Part shown: positions 6,681-13,483 of the stretch, one piece after another
Position numbering within the stretch: the stretch's first letter is position 1
Layout: each line of letters opens with the position of its first letter
Origin: Paraclostridium ghonii
GTDB taxonomy: Bacteria; Bacillota; Clostridia; Peptostreptococcales; Peptostreptococcaceae
Length of the DNA stretch: 15,012 nucleotides
Direction of reading: 5' to 3'
Assembly: GCF_023653455.1 (NCBI RefSeq)
Contig: NZ_JAKEDR010000077.1
Span: 1-15,012 of the forward strand
Notes under the pieces: generated by a model
Told to the model about the DNA's origin: nothing
The model's input: the letters and a program-made list of their open reading frames with translations, nothing else
The model's database searches: none
Position numbers and translations under genes: made by a program

Positions 6681-7745
6681 TTATCTATTTATTTTGTAAT
6701 TATTTACTTTAATCCATGCATTTAATTCTTCAGAAGTCTTAGGTATTACTATATTTTCATTTATTATATCTTTTTTAATTTTTTCAACATTTTCAATTGT
6801 ACTTCTTTTTAGTTTAACGTTTGATCCTTCTCTAACACAGTCAATAACGTTTTCCTTAAGGCCAATTTTGTGTACTCCTGAATTCCATGAATTATTATTT
6901 ATATTTTTTATTTCTTGATAAATAATATCATTAGCATACCTTATAGCAGTTGCCACTATGTTATCCGGAGCAAAAGAATTTTGATTTCCATCTACCCCAA
7001 ATGCATATTTATTAACTTGCTTTGCAGCTAAAAATACACCTAGTCCAGATTGACCTGATAATTGTTGAATATAAATTGCACCTTTATTATACATAGAAAG
7101 TGCAATTTCTCTTGCTTTAGCAGGATCAGAAAAATCTCCAACTATAGATTTCATAACAGTTGCATCAGGGTTTACATATTTAACTCCAGCTTCAAAACCA
7201 ATAGCTCCTTCATTTAAATGCTCAAAATCTTTTCCTAGTATAATTCCAACTGATTTATTTTTATTTGTAGAAAGTTCCAGTCCTGCAATAACTCCATTTA
7301 AGAATGTTTGCTGTTCCCATTTCGTGTTTATAGAACTTACGTTTGGTAGTTCTAATTTAGAATCTATTATAGTAAATTTTTGTTCTGGAAACTGTTTTGA
7401 AACTTTTTTCACAGCACTTTCTTGTTCTCCTCCAACAGAAATAATCAAATCGTAGTCTTTAACCTTAGCATATTCCCGAGCAAATTTTTCATAATCATTT
7501 TTGCTTTTTGATTGAGCATAATCAAACTCAATTCCTAAATCTTCTTGAGCTCTTAATACCCCATCATAACATAAATCATTAAAAGCTTTATCTCCTAAAC
7601 CAGCTTCATTAAAAATAATTGCTATTTTTGTACCCTCATCGTGTTTAACTTCTAGTTTAGTTTCTTCACCTTCTTGATTGTAAGCAATTATCATAATTAA
7701 TATTAAACCAGTTAGTATAGCAAGTTTTTTATAATTTAATCTCAT
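6681..7745 (-). CDS. BMP/Med-family nucleoside-binding protein, lipobox Cys replaced by Tyr
   Basis: A 354-residue extracellular solute-binding protein of the BMP (PnrA/Med-like) family, whose studied members bind purine or other nucleosides. Family features are AIIFNEAGLGDKAFNDLCYDG at about 42-62, the ISVGGEQ loop near residue 105, FLNGVIAGL, VGIILGKDF, and FGVDGNQNSFAPDNIVATAI near 249-268. The N-terminus has a basic start and a hydrophobic core (LAILTGLILIMIIA). The residue at the expected lipidation site is Tyr22 (TAC), not Cys, so the protein is probably held by an uncleaved helix or is secreted. AGAAGGG precedes the ATG by about 12 bases. No ABC ATPase or permease gene is adjacent. It sits between a two-component system and nucleoside phosphorylase genes, which suggests a sensory role or the supply of an unlinked transporter. 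Confidence 0.88.
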   Translation of the reverse strand: MRLNYKKLAILTGLILIMIIAYNQEGEETKLEVKHDEGTKIAIIFNEAGLGDKAFNDLCYDGVLRAQEDLGIEFDYAQSKSKNDYEKFAREYAKVKDYDLIISVGGEQESAVKKVSKQFPEQKFTIIDSKLELPNVSSINTKWEQQTFLNGVIAGLELSTNKNKSVGIILGKDFEHLNEGAIGFEAGVKYVNPDATVMKSIVGDFSDPAKAREIALSMYNKGAIYIQQLSGQSGLGVFLAAKQVNKYAFGVDGNQNSFAPDNIVATAIRYANDIIYQEIKNINNNSWNSGVHKIGLKENVIDCVREGSNVKLKRSTIENVEKIKKDIINENIVIPKTSEELNAWIKVNNYKINR

Positions 7746-7775
7746 TTATTAATTATTCCCTTCTGCTTTAATAAC

Positions 7776-7804
7776 ATTATATTCTATAAAACGTTTTCAC
7801 TCCA
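7776..7804 (-). promoter_or_regulatory. Likely weak, activator-dependent promoter of the nucleoside operon
   Basis: On the minus strand, TATAAT (7776-7781) lies 17 bases downstream of a poor -35 hexamer, TGGAGT (7799-7804). A start point near 7769 is predicted, about 24 bases before the first codon of the binding-protein gene. A good -10 with a poor -35 next to repeated sites fits activation by the adjacent AraC-type regulator. Confidence 0.42.
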
Positions 7805-7807
7805 TAA

Positions 7808-7903
7808 ACCCTATTGATATATAGTTTTAAAATTTTGATGTTTTTGTGCATATTCATATATCTATGCCTAAATATTTTGACATTTTTCGCAATATATTGA
7901 CAT
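7808..7903 (-). promoter_or_regulatory. Direct-repeat operator array, probable binding sites for the YesN-type regulator
   Basis: Plus-strand copies AATATATTGACAT (7891-7903) and AATATTTTGACAT (7871-7883) differ at one of 13 bases. Weaker copies at 7829-7841 (10 of 13 matches to the 7871 copy) and 7808-7820 (9 of 13 to the 7891 copy) have the same orientation. Their TTGA cores are 20, 42 and 21 bases apart, i.e. on one face of the helix. The last copy ends 4 bases from the -35 hexamer. That the neighbouring AraC-type response regulator binds here is inferred. Confidence 0.45.
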
Positions 7904-7924
7904 AGATATACTTTATTTTTTTAC

Positions 7925-8674
7925 TTACCTATCTTCTTCTGGAGAAATTCCTTTATATTTTTTATAACTTCTTGAAAAATAACTTGGATTTGTATATCCC
8001 ACCTCTAACGCAATTTGAGAAATTTTCATATCTGTATTCCTTATTAGTTTTTCAGCCTTTTTCATTCTATAATTAGTAAGATAGGAAGTGAAATTTTCTC
8101 CAACCTCCTCTTTAAACAGTCTTGAAAAGTATTCATGCGATAAATATACATAGTTTGATATCTCTTGTAGATATATATGTTTTTTATAATTTTTATGTAT
8201 ATACTCTATTGATTTTTTTATAGCTTTTGAATAGTTATTTTTAGCTTCTGATAAGCTACTTTCTTTACATAACGAACTTTTAACATTTTTCTCTGTTTCT
8301 TTTATATTAAAAGAAATTTTTTCTAAAATTTCTTTTAGTTCTTTTTGTCTAATATCTGATTTTACTAAGTATTCATAAACACCACAACTTATAGCTTCTT
8401 TTGCATATGAAAATTCAGCATAATTTGTAAGTAATATGACATAAATATCTGGAAAAATCTCCTTAACTTTTTTAGTAAGCTCTATTCCTCCCATTATAGG
8501 CATTTTTATGTCACTTATAATTAATTTTGGCTTCAATTTCACTGCTAGTTCATATGCTTCTTTTCCATTCGTTACACTAGCTAAAACATTAAATTCATTA
8601 GAAATTTTTGAAATAGTGTACGCTATCCAATCTCTTATAGGTCCTTCATCTTCTACCACTATTATATCCAACAT
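7925..8674 (-). CDS. YesN-type response regulator (receiver + AraC-type DNA-binding domain)
   Basis: A 249-residue transcription factor. The receiver domain (1-120) has acidic residues Glu8-Asp9 (VVEDE), phospho-acceptor Asp55 (ISDIKMP), Thr83 (LLTNYAEF) and Lys105 (LVKSD). A charged linker is followed by an AraC-type double helix-turn-helix at about 150-249. It includes ISNYVYLSHEYFSRLFKEEVG and the family signature region IALEVGYTNPSYFSRSYKKYKGISP. AGGAGG lies before the ATG, 9 bases after the kinase stop, so the two are cotranscribed. The regulator is expected to be phosphorylated by that kinase and to act at the repeats just downstream, switching on nucleoside uptake and breakdown genes. 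Confidence 0.93.
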   Translation of the reverse strand: MLDIIVVEDEGPIRDWIAYTISKISNEFNVLASVTNGKEAYELAVKLKPKLIISDIKMPIMGGIELTKKVKEIFPDIYVILLTNYAEFSYAKEAISCGVYEYLVKSDIRQKELKEILEKISFNIKETEKNVKSSLCKESSLSEAKNNYSKAIKKSIEYIHKNYKKHIYLQEISNYVYLSHEYFSRLFKEEVGENFTSYLTNYRMKKAEKLIRNTDMKISQIALEVGYTNPSYFSRSYKKYKGISPEEDR

Positions 8675-8683
8675 ATTTACCTC

Positions 8684-10405
8684 CTAATTTGGCAGTATAA
8701 AAGTAATTTTTGTTCCTTTACCTTCTAAACTCTCAATTTTCAATCCATAATTTTGCCCATAATTTAATTGTATTCTCTCATGTACATTAATAACTCCAAC
8801 ACTGTTTATACTAGCTTCTTTATTTAGTACATGGTCTAATTTATCCTTAGACATTCCTATTCCATTATCTTCTATTATTATCCGTGTACCATCTTTAATT
8901 TTATATCCTTTTATATGTATACACCCTTTATTATTTTCCTTTTCCATACTGTATAAAATTGCATTCTCTACAATAGGTTGTAAAATAAAAGATGGTATTT
9001 TGTATTTTTTTATTTTTTCATCAAATTCATAATCAACTTCAAAACAATTTGGATATCTCATTTTTTGAAGCTCTACATAATTTTTTATATTTCCTAATTC
9101 ATCTTCTAAAGTAATCATTTCACTTGCTCTAGGTAAAATGCTCCTAAGTAATTTTGTAAATCTATATAACATCTCTTCTGCTATTTCTGTTTTATCCATT
9201 GAAACTAAAAACCTTATTCCGCTTAATGTATTGTATAGAAAATGAGGATTTATTTGAGCTTGTAAAAAACTTAACTCTGCTACTCTTTTTTGTTTTTCAT
9301 ACATTTTAATATTTTCTATTGATGTATGTAACCGTTTTACCATGCTATTAAAAGACCTCTGAAGTTGTCCGATTTCATCATCACGATCAACCTCAACTTC
9401 TACTTCTAAATCACCTTTCATAACGGCTTCCATCTTATCCTTTATTTTTAAAATAGGTTTTGTTATCCAAACTGATATTTTATAAGTAATTATTAGAGCT
9501 GGAATGCTTATTAATGCAACTATATAATGTGTCCTTTGAGCTATTTTATTAGATACTTGTGACATTATATTCGAAGGTATTACTTGAATTATTTTCCACC
9601 CATATGAATCTATATTAGATATAATTTCTATATTACTTAAATTCATATTATACGAATTTTTATTTGTTTTATATTTACTTCCTATTAATCTTTTATCTTT
9701 ACTTGAAATTATCTTATCTGTGGAATCTACTATATAAATTGAAGTTCCTTTATCTAAAAGATCTGAATATCTATCATACAGCATTGTTTCACTTATATCT
9801 ATTATTAGAATTCCTAAGGTTTCATTTGTTATTAAATCTTTTATAACTCTACCCATCTTTAATATATTTTTGTATGGCCCAATACCATTTCCATCTCTAT
9901 ACGTATTTATAAGAACCGTATTTCCATTTGCCTTTATTATTTTTTCATACCAATCTTCATTTTTTATGTTTTCTAAATTATATTTGTTTTTGGAGTAAGT
10001 TCCATAACTTAAACCATTTTCTCCAACTATATATAATTCTGGCTTCATGTTAAATTTTCCGTACTTAAAAACCTGGTCCATCAATAACCCTTCTACATAA
10101 TCATAATTTTGCTTATTCATCGTATTGTCTATATAAAGGTTTTCTTTAGGTTTAGACAATATATCTATTAGCTCGCTATCTGCAACAATGTTATTCCCTA
10201 TACTCTCTACGTTTGAAAGTAATATAGAAATATTATTGGCTACTTCATCTAGTACTTGACTTCTCATAGATTGAATTTCCTCTTGAACAATCTTATTGCT
10301 ATCGTTTACAACCCAAGCGCTAATAATTCCTGTTATAAATACAATTAAAACAAATATTAATAAGAATAGCTTAAATGTAATGCTATTTGTTTTTATTATT
10401 ATCAC
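8684..10405 (-). CDS. YesM-type membrane sensor histidine kinase
   Basis: A 573-residue kinase of the LytS/YesM type. Order of parts: transmembrane helix at about 11-33; a 260-residue extracellular sensor region (about 34-290) consistent with a double-Cache fold; second helix at about 293-314; HAMP linker (about 315-367, with EIGQLQRSFNSM); His_kinase block QAQINPHFLYNTL with phospho-acceptor His388; and an HATPase domain with Asn481 (IVENAI) and the DNGIGM motif at 513-518. The later Gly box reads SVGVINVHERIQ, slightly unusual but with its glycine retained. Translation starts at GTG (10403-10405), preceded by AAGGAG. No alternative ATG exists before the first helix. The ligand is unknown. 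Context suggests nucleosides, sensed directly or through the nearby binding protein. Confidence 0.93.
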   Translation of the reverse strand: MIIIKTNSITFKLFLLIFVLIVFITGIISAWVVNDSNKIVQEEIQSMRSQVLDEVANNISILLSNVESIGNNIVADSELIDILSKPKENLYIDNTMNKQNYDYVEGLLMDQVFKYGKFNMKPELYIVGENGLSYGTYSKNKYNLENIKNEDWYEKIIKANGNTVLINTYRDGNGIGPYKNILKMGRVIKDLITNETLGILIIDISETMLYDRYSDLLDKGTSIYIVDSTDKIISSKDKRLIGSKYKTNKNSYNMNLSNIEIISNIDSYGWKIIQVIPSNIMSQVSNKIAQRTHYIVALISIPALIITYKISVWITKPILKIKDKMEAVMKGDLEVEVEVDRDDEIGQLQRSFNSMVKRLHTSIENIKMYEKQKRVAELSFLQAQINPHFLYNTLSGIRFLVSMDKTEIAEEMLYRFTKLLRSILPRASEMITLEDELGNIKNYVELQKMRYPNCFEVDYEFDEKIKKYKIPSFILQPIVENAILYSMEKENNKGCIHIKGYKIKDGTRIIIEDNGIGMSKDKLDHVLNKEASINSVGVINVHERIQLNYGQNYGLKIESLEGKGTKITFILPN

Positions 10406-10432
10406 CCTTTCTCCTTATATTTCCAACTAATA

Positions 10433-10461
10433 AGTTTATCTTATGTTCTGTTTTAAATCAA
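10433..10461 (-). promoter_or_regulatory. Possible promoter of the kinase-regulator pair
   Basis: Minus-strand TTGATT (10456-10461) and TAAACT (10433-10438) are 17 bases apart, with a start about 25 bases before the GTG codon. The match is moderate, and chance is possible in this AT-rich gap. Confidence 0.33.
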
Positions 10462-10492
10462 TATATTTATATCAAAAAATCAAGATATAAAA

Positions 10493-10533
10493 ATAAGCAT
10501 AATAAATCTTTATATTAAAGTTTATATGCTTAT
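10493..10533 (-). terminator. Terminator after the NlpC/P60 gene
   Basis: Outer arms ATAAGCATA (10493-10501) and TATGCTTAT (10525-10533) continue inward as TAAA/TTTA and CTTTA/TAAAG with two single-base bulges and a TAT loop. About 18 pairs form. On the minus strand the stem runs into TTTTATATC, a T-rich tail, about 60 bases past the stop. Confidence 0.6.
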
Positions 10534-10592
10534 CTTTATATGTCTTTTATTTATTTTATCAGTTAAATTATAAAGCGATACAATCCTATATA

Positions 10593-11291
10593 TTACGGTC
10601 TTCTAGCACCTTTATAATGAGTCTCATAATATCCAGTTAATTTTGATTTTTTAATTCCAGCCTTTTCATTAGCAGCATGTACAAATTCATTATTGCCAAC
10701 GTACATTCCTACATGACTAACTCTACCTTTACCCATTGTGTCAAAAAACACTAAATCTCCTACTTGTAAATCTTTTTTATCTACTGCTTTTCCAAATTTA
10801 CTTTGTTCATATGAAGTTCTTGGAATGTCCTTTCCTAATGCATTTTTATATACATACTGAACTAACCCAGAACAATCAAAAGAATTTGGACCTGTTGCAC
10901 CCCATACATATTTATTCCCAATCTTGCTTTCTATTAATGAAACAGCTTTATCCATATTACCTGATGAACTTATATTGTTTGGCTTTATAGATTCAGCTGA
11001 ATTTAACGATAAATTTTTTGAATTAATTTCATTATCAGTTTTATTGTAATTATTAATCTTATTGTTATTCATAGTGCTTTGCAAAGTTTCTAATGAATCT
11101 AAACTGTTTTCACTATGATTATTATCACAATGACAATTACAATTACAATTGTTTATTGGAACATTGCCTATTGCATTTTCTAAAATTAAATCAAATAAAT
11201 CAAAATTGCTATTAAATTGACTTTTATTATTTGTATTAGCATTATTTAATGCATTTAAAAGTTTAATTGTAACTAATTGACCTACATCCAT
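10593..11291 (-). CDS. NlpC/P60 (C40) cell-wall endopeptidase with an N-terminal Cys cluster and no signal peptide
   Basis: A 232-residue protein. The C-terminal half (about 114-232) is an NlpC/P60 peptidase, a family that cuts the gamma-D-Glu to diamino acid bond in peptidoglycan stem peptides. The catalytic Cys140 (FDCSGLVQYVY), His193 (VSHVGMYVG) and third polar residue His205 (FVHAAN) are all present, together with the usual DLQVGDLVFFD block. The N-terminal half is Asn/Ser-rich and has a helical start (MDVGQLVTIKLLNALN). It also contains the cluster NNCNCNCHCDNNH at 47-59, with Cys49, 51, 53, 55 and His54/59. There is no signal peptide or lipobox, so export is non-classical, or the enzyme acts inside the mother cell or is released by lysis. 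AAGGAGAT precedes the ATG. Terminators on both sides make it a single-gene unit. Confidence 0.88.
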   Translation of the reverse strand: MDVGQLVTIKLLNALNNANTNNKSQFNSNFDLFDLILENAIGNVPINNCNCNCHCDNNHSENSLDSLETLQSTMNNNKINNYNKTDNEINSKNLSLNSAESIKPNNISSSGNMDKAVSLIESKIGNKYVWGATGPNSFDCSGLVQYVYKNALGKDIPRTSYEQSKFGKAVDKKDLQVGDLVFFDTMGKGRVSHVGMYVGNNEFVHAANEKAGIKKSKLTGYYETHYKGARRP

Positions 11292-11333
11292 CCTAAATCT
11301 CCTTATTATATATTTTATTTATCTATTATCATA

Positions 11334-11366
11334 ATAAAAAATAACCGTATATAATTAATACGGTTA
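11334..11366 (-). terminator. Intrinsic terminator of the alpha/beta hydrolase gene
   Basis: A 9-bp stem TAACCGTAT / ATACGGTTA (11342-11350 and 11358-11366) with a 7-base loop. On the minus strand it is followed directly by a run of T. It lies 40 bases after the hydrolase stop. Confidence 0.85.
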
Positions 11367-11405
11367 CTTTTAAATTTTATTTAGTTTTAAATTAAATTCG
11401 CCTTT

Positions 11406-12155
11406 TTATTTTATAGATTCTAAAAGTTTTATAATTTCATTAGACGTATAATTTATTTGCTCCTTGTTGTCTATAGAAGCTTCTCCATCACCCTTTTGGC
11501 TACCATAATCACCAAATCCACCATGATTTCCTCCTTTAATTTCAATAAATTTTGAATTAGCTGGCATTACGTTTTTTGCTCCTCTTACCTTATTTAAATC
11601 CGCAACTTTGTCATTGCTCCCCCATAGAGATAGCACTTTTATATCTCTGTTAGTAAAATCTTTCTTATCTTGAGGATATGATGCTAATAAAACCAATCCT
11701 TTTATTTTATTATCTTTTAATGCATAATCAGATGCCATAACACCACCTAACGAGTGGCCTCCTATAGCCCATGAACTAATCTCTTTATATTCATTTGTTA
11801 TATCATCAGCTTTGTTAGGTGATAAAATAGCTAAGTTAAAGTTCATTTTAGCTATTACAACAGTATATCCATTAGATGCTATTTCTTTTGCCATAGGTGA
11901 ATATGCGCTTGATTCTACTTTAGCACCTGGATAAAAAATAAATCCTGTTTGCTTTTTATTTGATTTAGGTTCAAATAAAATGTCTCCGTTATCTTTAACA
12001 TCAATTTTTACATTAGAATCCGACTTTAAACATTCTAATGCGTATGATTCTGATTTATAGTAAGAACTTACATAAATAAAAAACGATAATGCTAAAATAG
12101 ATATAAAAATAATAAATCCTATTATAAATTTAGATTTCAAAGATTTTTTTTTCAT
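11406..12155 (-). CDS. Membrane-anchored alpha/beta hydrolase, substrate unknown
   Basis: A 249-residue protein with a basic N-terminus and one transmembrane helix (about 10-31). It has no lipobox, so the rest should be held outside the membrane. The soluble part has the alpha/beta hydrolase plan: an early strand and oxyanion region GFIFYPGAKV (71-80), the nucleophile elbow GGHSLGG with Ser135, a likely acid at Asp182 (LWGSNDKV), and catalytic His211 (KGGNHGGFGDYG). It resembles the Abhydrolase_5/dienelactone-hydrolase-like group, which includes esterases and lipases of many kinds, so no substrate can be named. The ribosome binding site is AAAGGAG before the ATG. The gene is divergent from the T-box transporter operon and ends at its own terminator. 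Confidence 0.87.
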   Translation of the reverse strand: MKKKSLKSKFIIGFIIFISILALSFFIYVSSYYKSESYALECLKSDSNVKIDVKDNGDILFEPKSNKKQTGFIFYPGAKVESSAYSPMAKEIASNGYTVVIAKMNFNLAILSPNKADDITNEYKEISSWAIGGHSLGGVMASDYALKDNKIKGLVLLASYPQDKKDFTNRDIKVLSLWGSNDKVADLNKVRGAKNVMPANSKFIEIKGGNHGGFGDYGSQKGDGEASIDNKEQINYTSNEIIKLLESIK

Positions 12156-12215
12156 TATATTGCTCCTTTTTTGATTTTCATTTTAATCCTATAATACATT
12201 CATGGTTTTGTCCAG

Positions 12216-12233
12216 TTGATTATTGTTAATCAA
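12216..12233. repeat. Short perfect inverted repeat upstream of the hydrolase gene
   Basis: TTGATTA and TAATCAA are separated by TTGT, about 60 bases upstream of the hydrolase start and 27 bases before the -35 of the divergent T-box promoter. It could be an operator for either gene. No repressor gene is nearby, and chance is possible in AT-rich DNA. Confidence 0.25.
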
Positions 12234-12259
12234 AAATAAACTAAAAAATAAAAAATATA

Positions 12260-12288
12260 TTGACATATTAAGAAAATAGCTTTATTAT
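12260..12288 (+). promoter_or_regulatory. Sigma-A promoter of the T-box/amino acid transporter operon
   Basis: A perfect -35 TTGACA (12260-12265), a 17-base spacer and -10 TATTAT (12283-12288) predict a start near 12295, about 23 bases before Stem I of the T-box. This is the best housekeeping promoter in the window and fits constitutive initiation with control by termination. Confidence 0.75.
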
Positions 12289-12317
12289 TTAAATCAACAA
12301 TAAAACCTAATTTAAAT

Positions 12318-12610
12318 GCTATGAAAAGAAATAGTAAAAGTAATAATCTTTAACAGAGAGCTACCGTTTGGTGAGAGGGGCAATTGATTTTACTTTGAAC
12401 ACATCTTTGAGCAGAACACCGAAAAAATATTATTTTAGTAGGCTGATTCCGGATTCCCTGCACCCGTTATAGTGCTAGAGTATAAACAAATTTTTATTTG
12501 TCGTACTCAAAGAGGTTAATATCGTGAGATATTAATAAAATAGAGGTGGAACCACGTGAGATTTAACTCCCGTCCTCTAGCATTTGCTAGAGGATGGGAG
12601 TTTTTTAGTT
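12318..12610 (+). ncRNA. T-box riboswitch, specifier CAC (histidine)
   Basis: A complete tRNA-sensing leader. I could pair Stem I by hand: GCT (12318-20) with AGC (12410-12) and AAAGA (12325-29) with TCTTT (12404-08) around a kink-turn. The loop-E-like side AATAGTA (12330-36) faces GAA-CAC-A (12397-12403). Above it, 12337-12348 pairs with 12386-12396. The conserved AGAGAG (12355-60) and a GGTGAGAG distal loop follow. The specifier is therefore CAC, His. CCGTTATAG and the GAGTA/TACTC hairpin (12478-12508) form Stem III. The T-box proper, GGTGGAACCACG, starts at 12545. TAGAGG (12541-46) can pair with CCTCTA (12574-79) as antiterminator, competing with the terminator. The residue facing the tRNA discriminator is A (TGGA), which does not match the usual C73 of tRNA-His. 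Confidence 0.92.
12565..12606 (+). terminator. Regulated terminator of the T-box
   Basis: A 17-bp stem (12565-12581 with 12586-12602, one G-U pair), loop ATTT, followed by a T-run through 12606. Its 5' arm contains CCTCTA, which is captured by the antiterminator when uncharged tRNA is bound. Confidence 0.92.
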
Positions 12611-12681
12611 TATTTCATTATGCGCGCAAAGAAATATACTTAAATATAATTTAAAATTTATAATTACTAAGGAGATATTAT

Positions 12682-13470
12682 ATGAAAAACATAATTAAGG
12701 TTTCAAGTTTATTATTACTAATACTATTATCTATATTTTTGCTAGCTGGATGTTATAAGTCTAGTGGTGATCCTCAAAAACACAATAAAAATACAGTTGT
12801 TATAGGTTATGATAATACCTTTGTTCCAATGGGATTTTTAGATGATAAAGGTGTTCCATCAGGGTTTGATATAGATTTAGCAAAAGAAGTTTTCTCTAGA
12901 CTTAATATGGATGTTAAATTTCAAAATATAGATTGGTCAATGAAAGATACAGAATTAAATTCTGGAAATATTGATGTTTTATGGAATGGTTATACATTAA
13001 CTGATGAAAGACGTGAAAAAGTTGACTACTCTAATCCTTATTTAAGTAATAAGCAAGTAATTGTTACATTACAAACTTCATCTATTAAAAATAAAAAAGA
13101 CTTGGCAGGTAAAATAGTTGGAAGTCAGCAAGGAAGCTCTGGTCTTGATGCTATAGAAAAAGATACTAAGTTGGTTAGCACGTTTAAAAATAAATCACCT
13201 GTACTTTACGATACTTTTGATAATGCTTTTAGAGATTTACAATCTAAACGAATTGATGCAATTGTAGTGGATGAAATTTTAGCAAATTATTATATAGCTA
13301 ATTATAAAGGTGACAATTTCAAAATATTGAAAGATAATTTTGGCGAAGAAGATTTTGTAGTTGGTTTCAAAAAAGGTAATACACAGCTACGTGACAAGGT
13401 AAATAAAGCTTTAAATGAAGTAAAACAAGATAAAACATTCGATAAAATTTATAGCAAATGGTTTAATTAG
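12682..13470 (+). CDS. Polar amino acid ABC transporter substrate-binding lipoprotein, probably histidine
   Basis: A 262-residue type 3 solute-binding protein that captures the amino acid outside the membrane. The signal peptide ends in the lipobox LLAGC with Cys24 as the lipidated residue. Family features are NTFVPMGFLDDKGVPSGFDID (about 46-66), where the ligand pocket starts, the block TLTDERREKVDYSNPYL near residues 109-125, GSQQGSSG in the second lobe and AIVVDEILANYYI. AAGGAGATA lies before the ATG at the end of the T-box leader. The permease gene starts 13 bases after its stop. Substrate assignment comes from the His specifier of the T-box, not from the protein. It corresponds to the T-box-regulated HisXYZ-type transporters predicted in other Firmicutes, as I recall. 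Confidence 0.92.
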   Translation: MKNIIKVSSLLLLILLSIFLLAGCYKSSGDPQKHNKNTVVIGYDNTFVPMGFLDDKGVPSGFDIDLAKEVFSRLNMDVKFQNIDWSMKDTELNSGNIDVLWNGYTLTDERREKVDYSNPYLSNKQVIVTLQTSSIKNKKDLAGKIVGSQQGSSGLDAIEKDTKLVSTFKNKSPVLYDTFDNAFRDLQSKRIDAIVVDEILANYYIANYKGDNFKILKDNFGEEDFVVGFKKGNTQLRDKVNKALNEVKQDKTFDKIYSKWFN

Positions 13471-13483
13471 TAGGAGGAGATCA

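Noticed and set aside
10440..10500. Sequences resembling the nucleoside-operon half-site upstream of the kinase gene (possible autoregulation)
   Set aside because: The two best matches are only 14 bases apart, not in 20-21 base phase, and such matches are frequent in AT-rich gaps.
980..10990. Open frames on the plus strand inside minus-strand genes (for example 980-1207, 1104-1373, 2905-3246, 4067-4249, 5899-6207, 9664-9846, 10736-10990)
   Set aside because: They lie antisense within genes of clear family and have no family motifs, so they are most likely shadows of the real coding frames.
12414..12421. A second GAACAC, followed by CG, which could give ACC (Thr) as T-box specifier and would fit the TGGA base
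   Set aside because: In the hand-folded Stem I it lies below the kink-turn, outside the specifier loop. The copy at 12397-12403 sits exactly in the 7-base loop between two paired helices.
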